Shown: positions 26,444-34,937, counted from the first letter of the stretch. The stretch is DNA of 64,000 nucleotides from Amycolatopsis endophytica (GCF_013410405.1 NZ_JACCFK010000001.1:496001-560000), one strand, 5' to 3'. Notes: generated by a model not told the origin, from the letters alone. Program-made: numbers and translations.

Positions 26444-27857
26444 TCCGCACGCCCTCCTCGATCTCGCCCGGTGACCGGGCGCCGTACCCCAGCACCAGGC
26501 CCGGCTCACCGGGGAGCTGGCGGTGCCAGGACAACGGCTGCACCTTGACCCCCTCCGCCAGCACCGCCACGGCCAGATCCACATCGGACAGACGCGCGTC
26601 GAACGTGATCATCAGGTGCAGGCCCGCTGCCGCACCGTGCACGCGCGCGTCGGGAAGGTGCCGGGACAGCGCGGCGATCATCGCGTCACGGCGCTGGCGG
26701 TGACGGCGCCTCAGGAAGCGCAGGTGGCGTTCCAGCTCTCCTGAGGCCATCAGATAGCCGAGCACCAGTTGGGGCAGCACCGCGTTGCCGAGGTCGGCGT
26801 AGCGCTTCGCGTCCACCAGGTCCCGCTGGTACCGCGCCGGCACCAGCATCCAGCCGATGCGCAGCGCGGGCGCGAGCAGCTTCGAGATGCTGCCCGCGTA
26901 CACCACCCGCTCCGGCAGCATCGCCCGCAGCGCGGGCACCGGCGGGCGGTCGTAGCGGTGTTCGGCGTCGTAGTCGTCCTCGACGATCAGCCCGTCCCAC
27001 CGCATCAGCTCCCGCCGCCGCTCGCCGCCGAGCACCACACCCGTCGGGAACTGGTGGGCAGGCGTCACCAGCACCGCGGGCGAGCGCAGCGCGTCCACCC
27101 GGATGCCGTCCCCGTCGACCGGGACCGGCGGCGTGACCAGGCCACCGTGCCGCAGGTGCTGCCGCGTGCCCAGCGAACCCGGCTCCTCCACCGCGATCTC
27201 GGAGATGCCGTCCGCGCGGAGCACCGCCGCCAGCAGCCCCAGCGCCTGCGCGACCCCGGCCACCACCACGACATCGCCGGCGTCGGCGCGGATGCCGCGG
27301 TTGCGGGCCAGCTAGTTCGCGACGGCCAGCCGGAACGACGGGGCGCCGCGAGGGTCGCCGTAACCGAAGTCCGGCGCGGACAGATTGTTGAGCACCGCGC
27401 GTTCCGCCCGCAGCCACACGGCCCGCGGGAACGCCGCCAGGTCCGGCACCCCTGGCGTGAGGTCGATGCGGGCCGGCGCCGCCCGCAACCGGTCGAAGAC
27501 ATCGGGATGCGGCTCGAACCCCACGTCCTCCGGCGCCCGCGGTGGCGAGGGTGACGCCGCGACCGGCACGGCCACCACCACCGTCCCGGCCCGTCCCCGT
27601 CCGGCGACATGCCCGTCCTCCACCAGCCGCTGGTACGCCTCGGTGACCATGCCCCGAGACACGCCCAGCTCCGCCCCCAGCGTCCGCGTCGCGGGAAGAC
27701 GGCTGCCGACCGGCAGGCGCCCGTCGGCGATCGCGTCCCGCATCCGGGCCGCCAGCCACGCCGACCGCGCACCGGCGGGCGCTTCGCCGATGTCCAGCTG
27801 GAGAAAGTCCGAACCCGTTATGGTCCGGTGAGATGCCCCGGGTTTGGACCTGTTCAC
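26412..27857 (-). pseudogene. MocR/PdxR-type GntR regulator interrupted by an in-frame TAG
   Basis: One frame runs from about 27857 to 26412. The first part has the GntR winged helix (LPATRTLGAELGVSRGMVTEAY) and the start of an aminotransferase-like domain. A TAG at 27314-27312 stops it after FRLAVAN. The frame then resumes with LARNRGIRADAGDVVVV and contains the PLP-lysine segment YAGSISKLLAPALRIGW. Relatives have Tyr-Leu-Ala-Arg at this point, so TAC to TAG is the simplest lesion. The stopped product would bind DNA but lack the PLP domain. The start codon is uncertain: GTG 27857 lies inside an inverted repeat. It is divergent from LysE, a usual MocR target. Confidence 0.78.
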
Positions 27858-27864
27858 CGGACCA
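27821..27864. promoter_or_regulatory. Inverted repeat in the MocR-LysE intergenic region
   Basis: TGGTCCGGTGA (27821-27831) and TCACCGGACCA (27854-27864) form an 11-bp perfect inverted repeat around 22 bases, with a further TTGGACC between them. MocR regulators often bind paired TGGTCC-like sites between themselves and a divergent gene, so this is the probable operator for lysE and autoregulation. Confidence 0.55.
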
Positions 27865-27886
27865 GTATGGGGTCAGAGTGGGTGCC

Positions 27887-28486
27887 ATGTCCTTCGAGTT
27901 CCTGCTCACCGCGCTGGTCGTCGTGGCCACGCCGGGCACCGGGGCGCTACTGACGATGAGCGCGGGCCTGGCCCACGGCACGCGGGCGAGCGCGATCGCC
28001 GCGCTGGGCTGCACGCTCGGCATCGTCCCGCACGCCGTCGCCGCGATCACCGGGCTCGCCGCGCTCCTGCACACCAGTGCGGTCGCGTTCCAGGCGATCA
28101 AGTACGCGGGCGTGGCGTACCTGCTGTACCTGGCGTGGTCGGCGCTGCGGGAGAAGGACCAGCCGCCGGAGGCCCCGGCGCCACGGTCGGCGGTTCGCGT
28201 GATCGTGTCGGCGGTGCTGGTGAACGTGCTCAACCCGAAGCTCACCCTCTTCTTCTTCGCGTTCCTGCCGCAGTTCGTTTACACCGCCGATCCGCACTCG
28301 CTGCTCACGATGATCGAGCTGAGCGGGGTGTTCATGGCACTGACGCTGGTGGTGTTCCTCGGTTACGGCGCGGGTGCCGCGGCGATGCGGGACCGGGTGC
28401 TGTCCCGGCCGCGGGTGCGGGCGTGGATGCGGCGGGTTTTCGCGGGCACGTTCGTCGCCCTCGCCGCGCGGCTGGCGGCGGAATGA
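27887..28486 (+). CDS. LysE/RhtB-family amino-acid exporter
   Basis: 199 residues with about six membrane segments. The family start is FLLTALVVVATPGTGALLTMSAGLAHGTR, with the conserved helix-1 proline-glycine pair. The middle has FQAIKYAGVAYLLYLAWSALR and the later VLVNVLNPKLTLFFFAFLPQF. Exports amino acids or small metabolites from the cytoplasm. The ATG at 27887 lies 23 bases past the inverted repeat. Its presumed regulator MocR is broken. Confidence 0.93.
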   Translation: MSFEFLLTALVVVATPGTGALLTMSAGLAHGTRASAIAALGCTLGIVPHAVAAITGLAALLHTSAVAFQAIKYAGVAYLLYLAWSALREKDQPPEAPAPRSAVRVIVSAVLVNVLNPKLTLFFFAFLPQFVYTADPHSLLTMIELSGVFMALTLVVFLGYGAGAAAMRDRVLSRPRVRAWMRRVFAGTFVALAARLAAE

Positions 28487-28629
28487 TCACCTTCCGGCAC
28501 CCCGAGCGAGTGCGGCCGGACTTCCCGCGGCGTTCTCCGGCGAGACCGAGCACCCGGCTCGGCAGCCGCGACGTGTCGGAATTCCGGGTCCCGGCCCGCC
28601 GTTGACGTCGCCGTGGTTCAGTGCCCCGC

Positions 28630-29538
28630 ATGGACCTTGAGCCCTCCCCGGACACCACGACCGACGTCCTCAGCCGCGACACCCCACCGGTGCTGACGGT
28701 CGACCCCGGCGAGACCGTGAGGGTCCGGTCGCTCGACGCGCACGGCAACCTCGAACCGCAGCGGACGCCCGGTGAACGCTGCCCGCGGATGTTCCCCGAG
28801 TCGCGAGGACACTGCCTCACCGGCCCGATCGCGGTCCGCGGCGCCCGGCCCGGTGACGTGCTGGCCGTGCGCCTGCGGTCGTTGCGCCCGGACGGCTGGG
28901 GCTTCACGGTGGCCGCCGCGAAGGAGAACTGGCTGACCCGCCGATTGGGTGTCGCCGGTGGTGACCCGGCCTGGCTGCTGTGGGAGCTGCGGGATGGTAC
29001 CGGCACGAACCAGTTCGGCCAGCGGGTGCGGCTGGCGCCGTTCCTGGGCGTCATCGGGCTGCCGCCGGACGAGCCGGGCGAGCACTCCACCATCCCGCCG
29101 CGGCCCGAGGGCGGCGGCAACATCGATTGCCGCGAGCTGGTCGCGGGTTCGACGCTGTACCTGCCGGTGACGGTGCCGGAAGCGTTGCTGCACCTCGGCG
29201 ACGGCCATGCGGCCCAAGGTGACGGCGAGGTCGCGGGCACGGCGATCGAATGCGGGATGACCACCGAGGTGACCCTCGACCTGCTCACCGAGGCGGCCGT
29301 GCCGGGAATCCACGCGGAAACCCCGGCAGGCCGCGTCACGTTCGGCTTCCACACCGACCTCAACGAGGCGAGCGCGACCGCCCTCGACGCCATGCTGACC
29401 TGGCTGGAGGCGCTACACGGCGTCGACCGGACGACCGCGCTGGCCCTCGCCGGCCCGACGGTCGACCTGCGGGTCACGCAGATCGCCAACGGCACCTGGG
29501 GCGTGCACGCCCTCCTCCCCTGGGATGCGATCGGTTAG
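28630..29538 (+). CDS. Acetamidase/formamidase-family protein
   Basis: 302 residues of the FmdA/AmdA family, zinc-dependent hydrolases that split formamide or acetamide to acid and ammonia. Seen: GHCLTGPIAVRGARPGDVLAV near residue 60, NIDCRELVAGSTLYLPV, the metal-site motif LHLGDGHAAQGDGEVAGTAIE and the C-terminal block beginning RVTQIANGTWGVHA. ATG 28630 and GTG 28621 are both possible; there is no clear ribosome site, so the message may be leaderless. It overlaps the formaldehyde dehydrogenase tail-to-tail by four bases (TTAG). Confidence 0.9.
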   Translation: MDLEPSPDTTTDVLSRDTPPVLTVDPGETVRVRSLDAHGNLEPQRTPGERCPRMFPESRGHCLTGPIAVRGARPGDVLAVRLRSLRPDGWGFTVAAAKENWLTRRLGVAGGDPAWLLWELRDGTGTNQFGQRVRLAPFLGVIGLPPDEPGEHSTIPPRPEGGGNIDCRELVAGSTLYLPVTVPEALLHLGDGHAAQGDGEVAGTAIECGMTTEVTLDLLTEAAVPGIHAETPAGRVTFGFHTDLNEASATALDAMLTWLEALHGVDRTTALALAGPTVDLRVTQIANGTWGVHALLPWDAIG

Positions 29539-30755
29539 GCGTTGGCCAGCAGGCCGTGCGGGTCGAGGACGTACTTGCGTGCCGCGCCCTGGTCGAATTC
29601 CTGGTAGCCCCGTGGAGCCTCCGCCAACGGGATCGGCGTCGCGTTGACGGCCTTCGCGATCTGGACCCGGTCGTGCAGGATGGCCATCATCAGTCGGCGG
29701 TGGTAGCGCATCACGGGGCACTGCCCGGTGGCGAAAGCGTGCGATTTCGCCCAGCCCAGGCCGATCCGGATGGACAGCGAACCCTGACGTGCGGCTTCGT
29801 CGGACGCGCCCGGGTCGCCCGTCACGTACAGGCCCGGAATGCCGAGCGCACCACCGGCGCGGGTGATGTCCATCAGCGAGTTCAGCACCGTCGCCGGGTG
29901 CTCGGTCGCCGCCTCCCTGCCGTGCCCGCGTGCCTCGAACCCGACGGCGTCGACACCGCAGTCGACCTCGGGCTCGCCGACGATCTCCGCCAGCTGCTCC
30001 TTCGGATCGCCCTTCGAGACGTCCACCGTCTCGCACCCGAAGCTGCGGGCCTGCGCCAGCCGCTCCTCGTTGAGGTCGCCGACGATCACCACGGCCGCGC
30101 CGAGCAGCTGCGCGGACGCCGCCGCCGCGAGTCCGACCGGGCCCGCGCCCGCGATGTACACCGTCGAGCCGACGCCCACGCCCGCGCTGACGCACCCGTG
30201 GAACCCGGTCGGGAAGATGTCCGACAACATGGTCAGGTCGAGGATCTTCTCCATCGCCTGGTCACGGTCCGGGAACTTCAGCACGTTCCAGTCGGCGTAG
30301 GGCACCAGCACGTACTCCGCCTGCCCGCCGACCCAGCCGCCCATGTCGACGTAGCCATAAGCCGACCCGGGCCGGTCCGGGTTGACGTTCAGGCAGATCC
30401 CGGTCTTGCCCTCCTTGCAGTTGCGGCACCGCCCGCAAGCGATGTTGAACGGCACCGACACCAGGTCGCCCTGCTTCACGAACTCGACGTCGCGGCCGAC
30501 CTCCACCACCTCGCCGGTGATCTCGTGCCCCAGCACCAGACCTTCCGGCGCGGTCGTGCGGCCCCGCACCATGTGCTGGTCACTGCCGCAGATGTTGGTC
30601 GCGACGTTCTTGAGGATGACCCCGTGGTGCACCTCGCGCCCCACGTTGGCCCGGTTCACGCCGGGGCCGTCCTTGAGGGAGAAGCCCGGGTAGTCGATCG
30701 TGTCGACCTCGACCTTGCCCGGTCCGAGATAGGTGACCGCTTTGTTGCCCGCCAT
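29535..30755 (-). CDS. fdhA: Glutathione-independent formaldehyde dehydrogenase
   Basis: 406-residue zinc MDR enzyme oxidising formaldehyde to formate with NAD. Features: catalytic zinc region NICGSDQHMVRGRTTAPEG with GHEITGEV, structural zinc cysteines in CGRCRNCKEGKTGIC, NAD site YIAGAGPVGLAAAASAQLLGA near 178, and the long insert DAVGFEARGHG that distinguishes FdhA from common alcohol dehydrogenases. Close relatives include formaldehyde dismutase. It has its own start with no neighbour in the same transcript; placement next to a formamidase gives two sources of formate side by side. Confidence 0.93.
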   Translation of the reverse strand: MAGNKAVTYLGPGKVEVDTIDYPGFSLKDGPGVNRANVGREVHHGVILKNVATNICGSDQHMVRGRTTAPEGLVLGHEITGEVVEVGRDVEFVKQGDLVSVPFNIACGRCRNCKEGKTGICLNVNPDRPGSAYGYVDMGGWVGGQAEYVLVPYADWNVLKFPDRDQAMEKILDLTMLSDIFPTGFHGCVSAGVGVGSTVYIAGAGPVGLAAAASAQLLGAAVVIVGDLNEERLAQARSFGCETVDVSKGDPKEQLAEIVGEPEVDCGVDAVGFEARGHGREAATEHPATVLNSLMDITRAGGALGIPGLYVTGDPGASDEAARQGSLSIRIGLGWAKSHAFATGQCPVMRYHRRLMMAILHDRVQIAKAVNATPIPLAEAPRGYQEFDQGAARKYVLDPHGLLANA

Positions 30756-30862
30756 GGCTGTGCGCCTCGATTCGTTCGCCGTTGAACGCCGGAACCCTTG
30801 ATGCTAGGAACCAGCGGGGCGCACGGGAAGGGCCGGAAGACCGATCCGCGGGGCGCGGGCGC

Positions 30863-31147
30863 TCAGGGCAGCAGGACCACCTGGATCGCGGTGAGAACGC
30901 CGGCCGCGGCGACCGCCAGGGTGGCCGCGGCGAGAATGCGCCGCGCGCTGCCGGTCGTGGACGGGCGGCGCACCGCGATGAACCACAGCACGACGACCGC
31001 GGCGGCACACCCGGCGGCGGCGATCTCCAGCGGCGCACCCCGCACCAGGCCGCTGCGCAGCAGCAGTACGGCCGCGACGGCGGCGGACAATGCGGTGCGC
31101 TGCCAGGCCAGCGCGGTCCGTTCGGGCTGGAGCCCCGGATCCCTCAT
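30863..31147 (-). CDS. DUF202 membrane protein (short)
   Basis: 94 residues with three membrane segments and the family start RDPGLQPERTALAWQRTALS, where the ERTxLAWxRTxLA motif defines DUF202. Function unknown. Its ATG overlaps the stop of the second DUF202 gene (ATGA), and such tandem pairs are common in actinomycetes. Confidence 0.85.
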   Translation of the reverse strand: MRDPGLQPERTALAWQRTALSAAVAAVLLLRSGLVRGAPLEIAAAGCAAAVVVLWFIAVRRPSTTGSARRILAAATLAVAAAGVLTAIQVVLLP

Positions 31148-31500
31148 CGCACGGTGGCCAGCACGACCACCACCACGATGGCCCCGGCGATCGCGGCCGC
31201 CCAGCCGACGACGAACGGCAGCCACGTCATCGGCAGCGGGCGCTTGTGACGCATCGCGCGCTGCACCCGCGCCCACCGGCGGTAGGCGAAGGCGGCGAGC
31301 AGGGTGCCGGTGACGGCGAGCAACGCGGCGAGCGCCGCGCGCAGCCCGGAGATCGAGAACTGCGGGACGAACTGCATGAGCGCCACGGCCCCGGCGACGA
31401 GCGCGAGAGCGGTCCGCAACCACGCGAGGAACGTGCGCTCGTTGGCGAGCGTGAACCGGTAGTCGGGTTCCTCTCCCTCTTCGTACCAGCGGGGGCTCAT
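31144..31500 (-). CDS. DUF202 membrane protein (YidH type)
   Basis: 118 residues: charged N-terminus MSPRWYEEGEEPDYRF, the motif LANERTFLAWLRTALALVAG, then three membrane segments and the basic loop AYRRWARVQRAMRHKR. This arrangement is that of YidH. It is made from the same message as the shorter DUF202 partner; the two may form a complex. Role unknown. Confidence 0.87.
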   Translation of the reverse strand: MSPRWYEEGEEPDYRFTLANERTFLAWLRTALALVAGAVALMQFVPQFSISGLRAALAALLAVTGTLLAAFAYRRWARVQRAMRHKRPLPMTWLPFVVGWAAAIAGAIVVVVVLATVR

Positions 31501-31553
31501 GCTTCTCACGTTACTGTTCGCCCTGGTGACGCACGCCGGGGGTGGCTCGCCTG

Positions 31554-32474
31554 TCAGCGGGCCCGCGGAAGCTTCACCGGGTCTTCGTGGAGGTCGCCGA
31601 GCAGATCGCCGAACTCGTCGACCCGGTCGAGGACGTCGTCGCTGAGGAACTTCAGCTGAGCGGGTTTCGTGCAGGCCGCGACCTCGTCCCAGGTGAGCGG
31701 CGTGGACACGGTCGGCTCGTCGCGGCCGCGCAGCGAGTACGGCGCCACGGTGGTTTTGTGCGGGTTGTTCTGGCTCCAGTCGATGAACACCTTGCCGGGG
31801 CGCAGGTCCTTCTTCATGACGGCGGTGACCTCGGCCGGCGTCTCCCCGGCGAGCTTCTTCGCCGCGGCCTTGGCGTAGCTGGAGGTGTCCTCGGGAGTTG
31901 TCGTCTTCACCGCGGCGTAGAGCTGCATGCCCTTCGAACCGCTGGTCTTCGCGTACGGCCGGAGTCCGTCGGCCTCCAGCAGGTCCCGCAACCGCTCGGC
32001 GACACGGCAGCACTCGACGATCGAGGCCGGCTCGCCCGGGTCGAGGTCGAACACCAGCAGGTCGGGGTTGCGGCGCGCCCCGCGCGGGCCGACCTTCCAC
32101 TGCGGCACGTGCAGCTCCAGCGCGGCGAGGTTGGCCGCCCATATCAGCGTCGGCACGTCGTTGACCAGCGGATACAGGTTGACGTCGTCGCTCTGGCCGC
32201 GTCCGCCGCCCGCGATCTTCGCGGTCTTCACCCACGACGGCGCGTTGCGGCCGGCGTTCTTCTCGTAGAACGGGTTCGAGCGGACGCCGCCCGGCCAGCG
32301 GCGGAAGGTCAGCGCCCGGTCGCGCAGGTGCGGCAGGATCACCGGGGCGATGCGGGCGTAGTAGTCGATCACCTGCCCCTTGGTGAACCCGGCGTCGGGG
32401 TAGAGGACCTTGTCCAGATTGGACAGCGAGAGGCGGCGCCCGTCGACGTCCACGGTCACCCTGTCCTCGGCCAT
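31554..32474 (-). CDS. Stand-alone LigD-type polymerase/primase domain
   Basis: 306 residues equal to the polymerase (primase-like) domain of LigD, which fills gaps during non-homologous end joining. Seen: LSNLDKVLYPDAGFTKGQVI at the N-terminus, RALTFRRWPGGV, the catalytic acidic pair in LLVFDLDPGEP, TSGSKGMQLY and FIDWSQNNPHKTT. No ligase or nuclease domain is attached and no ku gene is nearby. ATG 32474 is used; GTG 32483 is in frame. Confidence 0.93.
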   Translation of the reverse strand: MAEDRVTVDVDGRRLSLSNLDKVLYPDAGFTKGQVIDYYARIAPVILPHLRDRALTFRRWPGGVRSNPFYEKNAGRNAPSWVKTAKIAGGGRGQSDDVNLYPLVNDVPTLIWAANLAALELHVPQWKVGPRGARRNPDLLVFDLDPGEPASIVECCRVAERLRDLLEADGLRPYAKTSGSKGMQLYAAVKTTTPEDTSSYAKAAAKKLAGETPAEVTAVMKKDLRPGKVFIDWSQNNPHKTTVAPYSLRGRDEPTVSTPLTWDEVAACTKPAQLKFLSDDVLDRVDEFGDLLGDLHEDPVKLPRAR

Positions 32475-32585
32475 GCTCCCCACCCTGCCTCAGCGCCGCT
32501 GCGCCTGCACGCCGGACAATGTGTCGCTCAACGGAACATTCCTTGCTTCGAACCGGTACAGTGGGGGCGAAGCTGCACCAATACC

Positions 32586-32602
32586 GTTCCTTTCAGCGGA
32601 AC
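32586..32602. promoter_or_regulatory. IclR-type operator A, before the IclR gene
   Basis: GTTCCTTTCAGCGGAAC, 17 bases with GTTCC/GGAAC arms, ends 22 bases before the TTG start of the IclR gene. It matches sites B (45437-45453) and C (45592-45608). A second smaller dyad GGAACATTCC lies at 32533-32542. Suggests autoregulation. Confidence 0.65.
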
Positions 32603-32624
32603 GCTACCCCGAGGACCTTCGGCT

Positions 32625-33446
32625 TTGACGACCAAGAGTACCGCCGGACGCAAGCCCGCACCGGCCACCGACAACACCGGCACGGAAGCCGCCGCCCGGG
32701 TCGCCGACGTTCTCCTGCTCTTCGCCGGCGGTCCCCGTTACCTCGGGGTGAGCGCGATCAGCCGCGAACTGGGCCTGTCGAAGGCGGTGGTGTTCCGGAT
32801 CCTGCAGTCGCTGGTGTCGCGTGAGCTGCTGGCCACCGATCCCGACGTGAACGGCTACCGCCTGGGTCAGGCCGCCGCCGCGCTGGGAGCGAGCGCCCTG
32901 CGCCGCTTCGACGCCCGAACGGTCGCGACGCCCATACTGCGCCGGCTGCGGGACGAGACCGGCGAGACCACGACACTGTCGGGCCTGGTCGGTGACGAGC
33001 GGGTGTACCTGGACCAGTTCGAAAGCCCGCGCGAGATCAAAATGACGGTGGAAATCGGCCGACGTTTCCCGTTGCACGCGGGCTCGTCGGGCAAGGTCAT
33101 CTTGGCATTCCTGCCCGAGGAGCGCCAGGAAGCGCTGCTCCACCGCCCGCTGGACTCGTTGACGGACAAGACGATCACCGACCTGGGCGCACTGCGAACG
33201 GCTCTGGCGGAGGCAGCACGCGAAGGCGTGGCGGTGTCGTTGGGCGAACGTCAGGCCGGCGCCGGTTCGGTGGCCGCGCCCCTGTTCGGCCCGGACGGCG
33301 AGGTGCACGGTTCGATCAGCATCTGCGGACCGCAGTACCGCTTCACCCCCGAGGCGATCGACCGATACCGGGGTCTGGTGCGCGCGGCCTCGGACGAGAT
33401 CCGCGACAACTGGACCTGGCTGCGGGAGTCGAACGCGAACGGGTAG
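32625..33446 (+). CDS. IclR-family transcriptional regulator
   Basis: 273 residues: N-terminal winged helix (RYLGVSAISRELGLSKAVVFRIL) and the IclR effector domain from about residue 95, with PLHAGSSGKVILAFLPEE and GSVAAPLFGPDGEVHGSISI. Start chosen at TTG 32625: GAGGA lies about 10 bases upstream and the codons before it are not part of the family. Operator A just upstream implies self-control. The same 17-base site at both promoters of the 36-50 kb catabolic cluster makes this its likely regulator, binding a pathway compound. Two genes (SDR, LysR) and a repeat island separate it from the cluster. Confidence 0.92.
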   Translation: MTTKSTAGRKPAPATDNTGTEAAARVADVLLLFAGGPRYLGVSAISRELGLSKAVVFRILQSLVSRELLATDPDVNGYRLGQAAAALGASALRRFDARTVATPILRRLRDETGETTTLSGLVGDERVYLDQFESPREIKMTVEIGRRFPLHAGSSGKVILAFLPEERQEALLHRPLDSLTDKTITDLGALRTALAEAAREGVAVSLGERQAGAGSVAAPLFGPDGEVHGSISICGPQYRFTPEAIDRYRGLVRAASDEIRDNWTWLRESNANG

Positions 33447-33485
33447 CGCGGGCCAGCGAGCTGCAGTAAACACCCGGAGCTGGGT

Positions 33486-33620
33486 GGTCATCCCGTCGCC
33501 TGACACTGGACGATCACCTTGAGCCAGGGCCGCAACCTTTGTGCTCGCGTGAGTTGACATGCCGACCTTGCGGCCCTGGCTCAAGGTGATATGCACAAAC
33601 CGGAAGGCGACGGGATGACC
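33486..33620. repeat. 135-base nested inverted repeat
   Basis: Outer arms GGTCATCCCGTCGCC (33486-33500) and its exact complement at 33606-33620 (15 bp). Inner arms at 33513-33535 and 33568-33590 are perfect over 23 bp; the inner left arm starts ATCACCTTGAGCCAGGG. The central loop is 32 bases. The two unmatched side segments between the arms (12 and 15 bases) form an internal bulge. Confidence 0.85.
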
Positions 33621-34011
33621 GCACAGCGACCCCCTGCCCGAGGTGAGCCGGACTCGAAACCCCTGATCATCCCGGAGCCTGACTGTCCGGCGAGGACGCT
33701 TTTGATCTTGAGAGCCGCGCCTTCGGCTGGCGGGGAAGCGCCTCCGGCGCTGACCGCTGGGCTCGCCGCCGCGCAGTAGTCGGTCGGCTCGTGCGCGACC
33801 TCCCCCACCCCTCCTCGCGGAGGGTTCCAGTCGCCGAGCAGACGCGTCAAGGCGGGAAAGAGTACCTTGACCCGCCTGATCGGCGACCGAAGCAGGCTGG
33901 GGATGAGGGGCGGGGAAGGTCCGGGCACGTCTTGGGTCGGCTTGCGTTGCCGGGTGGCGGTTTCCGGGGGGGGCGCCGGGCTTGCGTTGCCGGGTGGTGT
34001 GTCCCGGAAGG

Positions 34012-34157
34012 GCAAACACGCCAGCGGGAACAGCCAACACGCTGCCCGGAAGGGCCAACACGGCGACGGGAACGGCCAACACGCGCGTGTTTGCCGCTCC
34101 GGGCGGCGTGTTTGCCGCTCCGGGCGGCGTGTTGGCTGCGGCGGGCGGCGGGGTGGC
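34012..34157. repeat. Eight 21-bp units arranged four plus four in opposite orientation
   Basis: Cores GC(C/A)AACACGC start at 34012, 34033, 34054 and 34075. Their complements GCGTGTTTGC or diverged forms start at 34085, 34106, 34127 and 34148. The period is exactly 21 and the dyad centre lies between 34084 and 34085. The last unit is degraded. The array could fold into one long cruciform. Confidence 0.8.
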
Positions 34158-34193
34158 CGCGTTGCCCGTGCCGCAGTCGGCTGGAGCAAGTCG

Positions 34194-34937
34194 TCAGATC
34201 TGTGAACCGCCTCCGTCGACGGGCAGTTCGGCACCCGTTGTGAAGGTTGCTTCGAAGGCCAGGAATGCCACGCCCTTCGCGACCTCCTCGGTGGTGCCCA
34301 TTCGCTGCATCGGGCTGTCAGCCGCCATGTGCGTCTTCATCTGCTGCGTCTGCTCGGCGGGCATCGATTTTTCCAGGATTCCGGAGTCGATCGGGCCGGG
34401 GCTGATGGCGTTCACCCGGATGCCCGCCGGGAGGAGTTCCCTCGCCAGGCTGCGGGTCATCGAGCGCAGTGCGGCCTTGCTCGCGGCGTAGGCGCTGAGC
34501 ATCGGCAGGCCGAGGACGTTCGCGACGGAGGTGGTCAGGACGATGCCCGCCCCCGAGGTCAGCAGCGGGGCCAGCTTCTGGACCGTGAAGTACGGGCCCT
34601 TCGCGTTGACCCTTTGAATTTCGTCGTACAGCTCCTCGCTCGTGCCCTCGAACGGAGCGAAACCGTTGATGCCGGCGTTGACGAACAGGGCGTCGACCGT
34701 CCCGAGCTCACTTTTCACCCGGTCGGCCAGGTCCTCGATCTCCGCCACCGACGATGCGTCACTCCGCACCGCGATCACGTTGTCGCCCAGCTTGGCCTTC
34801 GCGGCGTCCAGCCTGGACTGGTCTCGGCCGGTGATCAGGACGCGTGCACCTCCGGTCGCGAGCAAGGCCGCGGTGGTGAAACCGAAACCGCTGCTGCCCC
34901 CGGTGATCACGACGTTCTTACCGTCGTACTGTCCCAT
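34194..34937 (-). CDS. Short-chain dehydrogenase/reductase
   Basis: 247-residue classical SDR: cofactor motif VVITGGSSGFGFTTAALLA, NAG motif as FVNAGINGF, catalytic Tyr/Lys in SAYAASKAALRSMT, and the C-terminal IRVNAISPGPIDSGI. Of two ATGs, 34937 lies 6 bases after GAGGAG and is preferred to 34943, which touches it. Substrate unknown. It is divergent from a LysR gene across 117 bases, a common regulator-target layout. Confidence 0.92.
   Translation of the reverse strand: MGQYDGKNVVITGGSSGFGFTTAALLATGGARVLITGRDQSRLDAAKAKLGDNVIAVRSDASSVAEIEDLADRVKSELGTVDALFVNAGINGFAPFEGTSEELYDEIQRVNAKGPYFTVQKLAPLLTSGAGIVLTTSVANVLGLPMLSAYAASKAALRSMTRSLARELLPAGIRVNAISPGPIDSGILEKSMPAEQTQQMKTHMAADSPMQRMGTTEEVAKGVAFLAFEATFTTGAELPVDGGGSQI

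Larger units (their letters stand above)
33447..34193. other. 0.75-kb repeat-rich intergenic island
   Basis: No believable gene: open frames here are Ala/Arg/Pro-rich and contradict each other on the two strands. It holds a 135-base nested inverted repeat (33486-33620), a short hairpin-rich stretch (about 33700-33760), a 17-base sequence CTTGCGTTGCCGGGTGG twice (33941 and 33981), and an array of 21-base units with dyad symmetry (34012-34157). Such material is typical of intergenic repeat families rather than of genes. Confidence 0.75.

Noticed and set aside
33486..33620. Insertion sequence
   Set aside because: No transposase frame between the arms; only a possible non-autonomous element.
33486..34157. 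CRISPR array
   Set aside because: The 21-base units have no unique spacers of constant length and are arranged head-to-head; no cas genes are present.
33581..34491. Possible small genes in the repeat island
   Set aside because: Open frames on both strands follow the repeats, with biased composition and no ribosome site or family signature.
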